Below, piece by piece: positions 56,337-64,000 of a stretch of 64,000 nucleotides of DNA; the first letter of the stretch is position 1; the number at the start of each line of letters is the position of its first letter. The notes under the pieces were generated by a model, which saw only the letters and a list, made by a program, of their open reading frames with translations, made no database searches and was not told the DNA's origin. The DNA comes from Neopestalotiopsis rosae (lineage: Eukaryota > Ascomycota > Sordariomycetes > Amphisphaeriales > Sporocadaceae): the NCBI GenBank assembly GCA_023078685.1, contig JALGAS010000006.1, forward strand, positions 186,001 through 250,000. Direction: 5' to 3'. Both the position numbers and the translations under genes were made by a program.

Positions 56337-56694
56337 CATTCGTAGCACAAGACTACCACCAACTACTACCTAAGGAAACAGCTTGGAAATAGCTTGGAAA
56401 TAGCTCAATCACTTGAAGAAAAGATAAGGTGTATCAGAAACGAGGCGTACTCATATCATTGTAATTATTGGAGTACATATCCTCACTATAATACGGTATG
56501 GTACTGCAGTCAAATGTTGTCATCATGAAATGGTTCTACAAAAGCAGTAAAGTTTGGTAATCACGAGATTGACGAGCTATGAAGCGCTGTTGTGGTATTA
56601 CCATAGTTATGTTACTATGAATCACTAAGTAGGTAGGTACTTTTTGCACACTTGATTTCACATCACCCCATCTTCAAGGCCGTTTACGCCCGCC
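55484..56694. other. Convergent 3' intergenic region with T36 tract
   Basis: It lies between the 3' ends of the F-box/WD40 gene and the minus-strand rhodopsin-like gene. It contains 36 consecutive T and a 12-nt tandem duplication (AGCTTGGAAAT-type) near 56381-56404. No gene is supported. Confidence 0.45.
56301..56336. repeat. T36 homopolymer
   Basis: An uninterrupted run of 36 T, preceded by CTCTTTTC. Read as A36 on the minus strand it could be the tail of an old retroposed copy, but no element body is recognisable next to it. Homopolymer length is also error-prone in assemblies. Confidence 0.85.
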
Positions 56695-58364
56695 CTAATT
56701 GAAGTGACGCGTGCTGCTCGTAACCTGATACTCCTCCGTGACCTTGATGGTCTTTGCATTTCGGCGATCCCTCTCCTGTCGATCCGTAGATGCATTGTTA
56801 TGGTGGTGGTGGTGGTGCTGCTGCTCACGCTGGAGACCGAGGATCTCCTGCTCGCTGTCGTCCTCGTCGTCGCTGCGTCGACGGCCGGCGCTGACGGCAA
56901 AGGTCTTGGTGCCCGTGTAGTTCCCGCCACAACCACCATCCACGCCACCGGGGCCGGGGAGAGCCTCGCTGGGGTGACGATGCTCGGGCTGGTGGGGAAA
57001 TACGCTTTGGTGTTCCATCACCATGGCACCTTCTCTACCACCCTCGAGCTCCACGGCGTTGTCGTATCGATTGTATCGGTGGTGGTCGTCGTCTGGGTGT
57101 TGTCCTTGGTACTCGGAGCTGCCGAGGGTGCGCAGGCCGTACGACTTGTGGCTGTGGCGCCCCGGGAGCCAGCCTCCGAGGGTCTTGATGCCGCTGCCGT
57201 GACCGCCGTTGTTGCTCGAATGGCCGCCGTTGCGCGAGAGCTGCGATGTGAGCTTTTCCAGAAAGGTCCGGTATAAGGGCCGGCAGATGGGAATGCCGAT
57301 GCAGATCATGGTCACGGAGATTTCGGCGGCTGACCAGACGATCAGGCCTACTGTGGCTTCTGCAGGTTGAACTTGTCAGTATCGTTTCTTGCACCATAGA
57401 ATTCTTCAGACGATGAACGATGATGGAAAGTGGTGCTTACTCAAATAGTCGGGATTTGATAGCTCGGGTACTTCTAGTGTACGTTTGATGCCGCATGCGC
57501 CAGCACTGATGTCTTCTTGTTAATGATGTGAACGGCCGTAAGGCGATCTTTCAAAGATTTACATTACTCCCAGACTCATACTGCAGAGGATTACAAGCTT
57601 TTCCCTCTTATTCATTTGCAACCTACAGATGAAGAGCCACGGGAAAAGGGCGAAGAAGAAATCGACCATAACACAGAGTACTGGATGAGACAACTTTAGC
57701 ATGAATCTTCCACAGAAGCTTCAAAGAGAAGTTGATAACTTACTACACAGCAGCATGCTAACAGGCGTGCTGTCAATCTTGCACACACCCACGATCCGCT
57801 TGTCCCACAGGAAGGCCGGCGGGGAGCACTGCAGCCAGAAGACGAAGCAGACGCTGATGGAGGCCGACATGAGCACGCACATGGCGGTCCAGATGGCGGC
57901 CTTGTGCCAGGCCTCGGTGACGAGGCGCAGGAGGAAGAGGCCCAGGGACCACTTTGCCACGGCCATGCCGACAACGGCAAACGTCTGCCCGATGGCCTCG
58001 AACAGCACGGCGCGCACGGCGTCTTCCGGCAGAGGGATGTCGGCCATGGACTCGCCGAAGCCGTAGTGGCCTGAGATGGTGATGAAGATTACGTAGCAGA
58101 GGAGGAGGATCTGTTTGTTGTTCATAGTTTATTCATTAGCCACCGTGAGTCATTTGTTTTCTTCTTTCTCTCAAAGTCTTATACTCATCATAGGCTTGGG
58201 TGGGTCACACTCACAAAAGCCAAATTGTATACATGATCGTCAATACCATATGCCTTGACAACATGGGCGCGCGTGTAGGTGCGGAGGGTGACAAAGACAA
58301 GTGTCAGTACCGTCAATACCCACATGGCCGTAACGGCCGATAGTGCATCGCTGCCGTACGCCAT
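56695..58364 (-). CDS. Fungal rhodopsin-like integral membrane protein (seven-helix)
   Basis: Exons are 58215-58364, 57744-58110, 57563-57680, 57441-57505 and 56695-57359 (454 aa). The third donor was taken as GTAAAT at 57562 because only that phase joins MSLGVI to AGACGIKRT, the conserved loop of this family. Other motifs are FVTLRTYTRAHVVKAYGIDDHVY, VAKWSLGLFLLRLV, FWLQCSPPAFLWD, CKIDSTP, VDFFFALFPWLFI, a final ATVGLIVWSAAEISVTM helix and IPICRP. The long soluble tail is Gly/His-rich, with a run of six His and NYTGTKTF. By family it may be a receptor or sensor, but the ligand is unknown. It is the second member of this family in the window, with a much longer tail than the one at 21083. Confidence 0.85.
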
Positions 58365-60995
58365 GTTGACGGGTGCGAGAATTTGGGTTTGATGCAATGG
58401 CAGACCCCTTCCAAGATGTAGGCTTGTCGGCGTCTTGAGCTGATCCTGATAGACGAGAGAATTGATGCACACGAGCTTGAAAAATAGCTGTAGCTGAGAT
58501 TTCAAATCATACACAGATGCTTTATATTCGCATTTCAATTCTCAATGCTGACAGCAAAATAACATCTTTAAAGTTATCGAGATATGCAATGCGACATCAT
58601 GGAGTAGTATGCGGTAGTTGTTGTTGGTCCGTGATCCAGCCTCGTCCTCGGGTGTCGTTACTTTTCTGCAGCGCGATAAACGGCTGCGGGTGTTGACGCG
58701 ATTCCCCGGTAGATGATTTGATTGAATATGGGTCAAAGCACTTTCTCGTTCGTCAAGGCCCAGTCTCCAGAAAGTGATATGCTCTTTCTGACAACTCGAA
58801 TGGTAGAAGACGCTGATGGCTCATTGCACGCACTGAAACTACTGCCAGGACGACTGGATAAAGAGACTTTTTGCCTCACGAGATGGAAACGTCGCGAGAT
58901 CTTCTTGGCTCGGGGAACCATTGGTCCGACCCCAGGCCAGGTGGAAATGAAGACGACGGGCAGAATCCAGGGCCTGCATCCACAACCTTGAACACCTACC
59001 CAAACAGCCTTGTGCTTGTGCAAATCGCCTCCTCTTTCTCATAATCGTCGACTACTGTCTCGGGCCGGCAAGGCTAAACCTGCAGAATTTGGGCAGCGAT
59101 CATCATGAACCTTATGCATGACCGTTGCGAAGGATTCTATTAAAATGCCATATCACTGCAGTGTCACCCAAGGGCAGTTGGCCTGTCGTGATACCCATGG
59201 GCCACGAGGAACACACTGAATGTGTTGCATGAGACCCCCAAGGTTGATCATGAAGTCGTACTTTTGAATAAGGAGATGATGAACTCATCGATTGATCGAT
59301 GTCTGTTTGGTCACGTAAGGTCCGGCGCCTACTCCGGATAACACAGAAAATGGCCCCTACGATCTTCAGTCGAATCACTCATTGGGACCTCGGCATCTAC
59401 ATCATGTTTACTCATCATTTCTTCGACCATAACACGTAGAATCAATTTGAAACACTCTGAACTCTCCCGAAATATGCCAATTCATCACCAGGCATCAATG
59501 TGACTACCATAAAGACCTCACTGGACTGAAGTACCTCGCAGATTACAATTCTAAGAGGGCAAAACGAACTTCTTTACATCAAGGACAATGTCAAGATACT
59601 TAAATGAACACCATCTGTCGTCTCAGCTCATTTCCAACGTGATGTGAACCAAGGCGAGTACCCTACTCCCACGGAGATAACCGTGAATGAGTGACAGAAA
59701 CCACCGGACGGTATACTACCTAATACATGCCGTGCCCGTTGAAAAGCCGCATCTAAACGCGTACTAGCCCGGTATCATCCAGCCCATCAGAGGATGAGGA
59801 ATTTTTGATACCTGCAGATAGCCATGTTCCCCACCGCCTCACGAAGTGTGATTTGTTGTCGCCGTTACACGAGCAAGCATATGGGGGGCGGGGTCTATAG
59901 TTGGCGGTCGGCCAACGATATGCGGAAGAGCCAGGGGTATCAAACCCACGTTTCTCGATCAGGATTTGACATCGTCAAGGTTGCAATATTGCCTAGAATG
60001 TAAAGATTCCTTGCAGTGTGATTGCAGTGTGATCAAATCCCCCGCAACTGCTTCCAGACTTGTATGTTCTTTGGGAAGGATTTTCTCACCGGCTCGGGAC
60101 GCGTTGCATTCTGCAGTTTCAGTTGTTAATGTCAGGCTATACCAACGGCCCATCTGCGTCTCGGCCCGCGTCCAGAACGTACGGTTGGCTGCTTGAAGAT
60201 CCCTGTCACCGAATACATGTCCATTTCGGCTCCTTGCATACTGTAAGCATAGTTATTACTTATCCTCAGTGGTCTGAGTTCCGTTGGGCGTTTTGGGGGC
60301 TATGCGGGCGAAGATTTGTCGCCCTTTCCGCGTGTCCACCGGTTCATGTTGTTATCCGGCTGGGGATATTTGTATTATCAGCCTTCATATCTAACATTCC
60401 AAACCGGCTTCGTTCTTAGCACACAAGATGCCAGGCATTCGTAGACCTCATTCCTGGACCTATCAGCAAGAAATTTGTACGCCACAATTGATCCATGGCG
60501 CATCTCGACCGGCTTTACAAAATACAATTACACCTGACAGTATAAGCTTACGTAGACTTCATTCCGGAAGAAGAGAGAACCTGTCACCTGATAAGTCAAT
60601 CAAAACCACCAGGTCAATGTGACTAACGCCTTTTCTAATCCTTTGCAAGGGCAGACCTTTTCCGGGAATGAAGAAACCATGGCCAACTGCAGCCTTGCTC
60701 CCTTTGCAGGGCTCAAGTTACAACGCAGAATAGAGGTGGGCCCCCCAATCCTATTGCCCCCATGCAGGGCTGGCATCTTTCAATGTCACCATCAATACAA
60801 AAGTTCTGTGCATGCAACAGCCTCCAACCAAGGCCGTGGTACGCATTCGACAAGTGATCAAGCTTAAATGTGCGTGGTATTCCGAGGTCCCGGCGACATA
60901 TCTTGTGCCCAAGAACACGCATCATCTGCATTTCTGTGTTTCCAGGAATATCCAGAGAAGAGAAGAAGAAGAAGCAAAACACACAACACACAAAA
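58365..60995. other. Divergent intergenic region, 2.6 kb
   Basis: It lies between the rhodopsin-like gene (minus) and the P450 gene (plus). ORFs here have no domains or splice support. The purine-rich GAAGAAGAAG leader lies immediately before the P450 start. Confidence 0.4.
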
Positions 60996-62944
60996 ATGTC
61001 GGCCGCGCATACTGTCATTTATTCTGCATACACGGAGAGGATCGTGCAGGTCCTCAAGCAGCCTCCCGACTTGAAATCTACCGCCGTTGTAACCCTGGCT
61101 ATAGCCGTTGCCACCTGGCTTGGTGTATCTTTAATCTCTGAATGGCTGTCGCCGTTGCGAAGCTACCCTGGGCCTCCCCTTGCCAGTGAGTTTGTGACAT
61201 TATGCCCCTTTTTACATCATGTATTTTTGACTGCATACTGAAGCGAAAATGCACTAGGATGGAGTAACATCTGGCGTTTCTTTCTCGTCAGGACGGGTGA
61301 CTACCACCTCAAGATCCAGGATCTCCATGAGAAATATGGCCCGTTGATTCGGATTGGCCCGAACCTGTTGGACCTGGACTATCCCGAACTGATCAAGATC
61401 ATGTACGGGACGGACGGCAAGTGGCGCAAGGTAGGTAGCCGTCGTACCTACATGCAAACAGGAATAGAAAGGATGACTAACACGGGTCGGTTGTTGTCCG
61501 AAGACGGAATTTTACCACAACAACAGCGCCGTCGTCAATGGCAAGATCACCTATCATCTATTCAGCCAGACAGACCATGCTGAGCATGCCCGCATCAAGC
61601 GCCCAATTGTCAAGTACTACTCCCAGGGGAGTGTAATGGCGCTTGAGCCGCTCATGGACAAGACCATTAAAGACTTTTGTATGCAACTGGATACTCGATT
61701 CGCCAAGGGACCCCACAGTGGAAAAGCATGCGACCTGGGAGAATGGATTGCTTTTTGTAGGTTAATGCACATGTGTACCTGATCATAAGCCTTCCTGTAC
61801 TAATCATGTCAACTCCAAGATGCTTGGGACTTGATTGGCGTCGCAACCATGAGCCAGCGGTTTGGCTACATGGACACGGGCCACGATTATGATAGCAGCA
61901 TTGAGTTTGCAGACAAGACACTTGACTAGTAGGTCCACGACCATGAAGCTTTTCTGACTCGACCCCATAGTAGCTGATGACGATGTACCTTCAGTTTTGC
62001 CGCCGTCGGACAAATGCCGTTTCTGGATTTTGTCCTCGACAAGAACCCAGTGATGCGCATCGGCCCACCCAACCTGAACAGAGTGACACAACGCGCACTG
62101 GAACACTTGATAGCACGAAGCCAAGGTAACGACAAGAATTTTGACCCCGACGTGCCTGATTTCCTACAGCACTTTCTCAACGCCAAAAAGGCCCACCCCG
62201 ATACGGTTGACGATGGCGTCATTCTTGGCTACATGCTCGTGAACCTCATTGCCGGCGCGGACACGACAGCCATTACGGTTCGGGCCATCTTCTATTACGT
62301 TCTCCGCAATCCGGACGTGTATCACAGACTGAAGGACGAGATCACCGCTGCCAACCTCGGAGAAGTCGCATCATTCAGCGCTTCCAGAGCTCTGCCGTGT
62401 AAGCCATATCGCCGTCCCCCCTCACGTTCTTTTGCGCAAACACTTATATAGCTTTGTACCCTCAGACCTAGAAGCCGTTGTCCGCGAAGCCACGCGTATC
62501 CACCCGGGCGTCTGCATGCTCCTCGAGCGCTACGTGCCCGAGTCCGGCCTGTCCCTCCCCGACGGCCACTTCGTCCCCGCCGGCACGGCCGTGGGCATCA
62601 ACCCGTACGTCGTGGCGAGGAACCGCGGCGTCTGGGGCGACGACGCCGACGCCTTCCGCCCCGAGCGCTGGCTGCGGGGACACCTGCCGGGCCCCGCCGA
62701 CGAGGACGACGAGGCGTACGACAGGCGGCTCAAGCTGTTCAACGCCGCGGATCTCACCTTTGGCGGCGGCTCGCACATTTGCATCGGTCGCAACCTCGCG
62801 CTGATGGAGGTGTACAAGATTACTGCCACCTTGTTGTCTCGTTATGACATTGAGCTCGTGGACCCGGACAGGGAGTGGGAGGTCACGGGAAGCTGGTTCT
62901 GCAGACAAAAGGGTCTCATTTGTCACGTCAACTGCCGAGACTGA
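60996..62944 (+). CDS. Cytochrome P450 monooxygenase (pisatin-demethylase-like)
   Basis: Exons are 60996-61185, 61258-61430, 61504-61756, 61820-61928, 61995-62398 and 62466-62944 (535 aa), all GT/AG and in phase. A membrane anchor is visible at about residues 28-50, followed by the Pro-rich hinge YPGPPLA. The I-helix has AGADTT (328-333), the K-helix EATR, the PERF-like region FRPERW and the heme loop FGGGSHICIGR with ligand Cys482. The fungal pisatin demethylase-type family is suggested by RWSNIWR, HEKYGPLIRIGPN and the conserved FYHNNS segment. It would oxidise a small organic substrate at the ER, using NADPH-P450 reductase. The neighbouring FAD oxidase suggests a biosynthetic context. The last exon is distinctly GC-rich. 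Confidence 0.92.
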
Positions 62945-63754
62945 TTTTGACTTTTGTGATATCGATCCTTTCACAATTTCTCTCGCACGTACACGTAGAA
63001 AACTCTAATGATGTTTCATATATCGTAAGCCCGTTGACAAATAGATATATTCAATAACAACGTGGGTAGCACGAAGAATATTGAAAACAGTCACCCTGCA
63101 TGAAGACTAGTTACAGGACAAATGCTGACCAGCTGAAAACGCTGCACTACGTGTCGCCCGTTGAAGTGTGCGCATGGACGCACGAACATCAGCCCTTGAT
63201 GGAGAATGCTGACTTGTCCCGTCCTGTTCTCGATTGACTGTGGCGACTCACTAGCCTCCATCTAGTGACCATCACGGTTGACAGCTGAGTGCGAACTAGA
63301 ACAAGTGCTACGCCAATATAGGTGATTTAGGGAAAACGCCCTGCATAAGACCGACCCAGCTGGGTGGGAAAGAGGCGTCTGCACTAGAAGAAAACGGTCT
63401 TACATCTTGCACGACTCTGAATCAAGAACAGTTGGCTGCCGCCATGGCGGTGTCAGCGCTGCTGATGAACGTGCAACGAGTCGCTGGTCACTGCGCACAG
63501 CCAATAGGGTCAGATGCGAGTCCATCTGGCTGCTATAATGGACTGCGTTGGCTTCTGTATTAATAATGGCTGTCGGGCGAGCTGCCAAGATATATTACCT
63601 GGACTATGGAATTGCACTTTTGATGCCTCCCCTCATTTTTGTTGTACCACGATAGCGTCGCCATTTCTGTATTACTATCTTCCTTTCTTCATTTTAAAGC
63701 AGCCAAACTTGTCTCGAGGAAACATAAGTGATAAAAAAGAATAAACGATCCCAA
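62945..63754. other. Intergenic region upstream of FAD oxidase
   Basis: It is the spacer between two plus-strand genes, with the 3' end of the P450 and the promoter of the oxidase. No gene is supported. Confidence 0.45.
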
Positions 63755-64000
63755 ATGGCTCCCATTGTCGCCGAACTTCGTCGTCTCATCACGGAAGGCG
63801 ATGTCTTAGTGCCAGGAGATGATGGGTACCTGGACAGCCTCCAACGTTGGAGCGCCACTTGTGTTCGCCCTGCGGTATGATACCCCTATGCATAATGACT
63901 CCCATGTCATTTCAGTATCTATTTCATCTGGAGCTGACATGAACATTATAGGCAATTGTTGTTCGACCATCAGACTCCAAGGAAACCAGTATAGCCGTGA
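63755..64000 (+). CDS. FAD-linked oxidase (berberine-bridge-like), N-terminal part, cut by window end
   Basis: Exon 1 is 63755-63874 (40 codons, starting MAPIVAELRR) and exon 2 begins at 63952 and runs past the edge. The intron has GTATGA and TATAG. The joined sequence reads ...RWSATCVRPA|AIVVRPSDSKETSIAV, the start of a PCMH-type FAD-binding domain in which a Trp-Ser or similar segment is followed by P-x-x-I-V-x-P-x-S and a cofactor-binding stretch. There is no signal peptide visible in the first 40 residues, so it may be cytosolic. Many such oxidases work in fungal secondary metabolism. Assignment rests on about 56 residues. Confidence 0.65.

Noticed and set aside
1..64000. CRISPR array, integron or prophage
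   Set aside because: No regularly spaced direct repeats; the sequence is eukaryotic with spliceosomal introns.

Overview
The window is nuclear DNA of a filamentous ascomycete, most likely a Sordariomycete (probably Hypocreales). The reasons are many short introns (about 48-110 nt, GTAAGT-type donors, CTAAC-like branch sites, YAG acceptors), fungal-specific families (Fung_rhodopsin proteins, a Kre9-like secreted protein, a PTR2 transporter, a fungal amidoligase, a pisatin-demethylase-type P450) and Kex2-type propeptides. The species cannot be named from sequence alone. I rebuilt exon structures by hand from splice signals and reading frame; none is confirmed by transcripts or database search.

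Layout: 0-9 kb holds the 5' exon of a bZIP regulator leaving the left edge, a serine/threonine kinase, and a tyrosinase gene with a single in-frame stop inside its CuB site. 8.8-24 kb is rich in secreted proteins: a Kre9-like protein, an F-box protein, a four-module cysteine-rich Kex2-processed peptide precursor (12.9 kb), two small secreted proteins, a disordered His/Arg-rich protein and a seven-helix rhodopsin-like protein. 24-36 kb has a PTR2 peptide transporter, a long nearly gene-free stretch, a candidate small zinc-ribbon/membrane gene, another secreted protein, a RecQ helicase and a LEA-like stress protein. 36-47 kb has an amidoligase, a GNAT acetyltransferase, a second Kex2-processed repeat peptide precursor (40.6-41.0 kb), a small ORF with a nonsense codon, and a 963-residue protein with repeated Cys modules. 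47-64 kb has a 5.5 kb non-coding tract, a Cdc4/FBXW7-type F-box/WD40 protein, a second rhodopsin-like protein, a P450 and the start of a FAD-linked oxidase.

The most interesting content is the pair of unrelated multi-copy peptide precursors. The first (12857-13708) has four near-identical modules with four cysteines each. Each module begins in its own exon at phase 0, the modules are separated by K-x-K-R sites, and every module starts with two X-Pro dipeptides, as in an alpha-factor-like Kex2 plus dipeptidyl-aminopeptidase maturation scheme. The second (40553-41002, minus) has two copies of a 20-residue two-Cys peptide ending in K-x-K-R, followed by two copies of a D-x(2-3)-C-P-G-C motif. Neither resembles the short Trp-Cys alpha pheromones known from Sordariomycetes, and no UstYa-like or other RiPP maturase is visible in the window.

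Two reading frames (tyrosinase and the 42.9 kb ORF) are each broken by one nonsense codon while the rest of the frame stays open, which suggests recent loss, strain polymorphism or sequencing error. The P450 plus FAD oxidase at the right edge may be the border of a secondary-metabolism cluster continuing outside the window.
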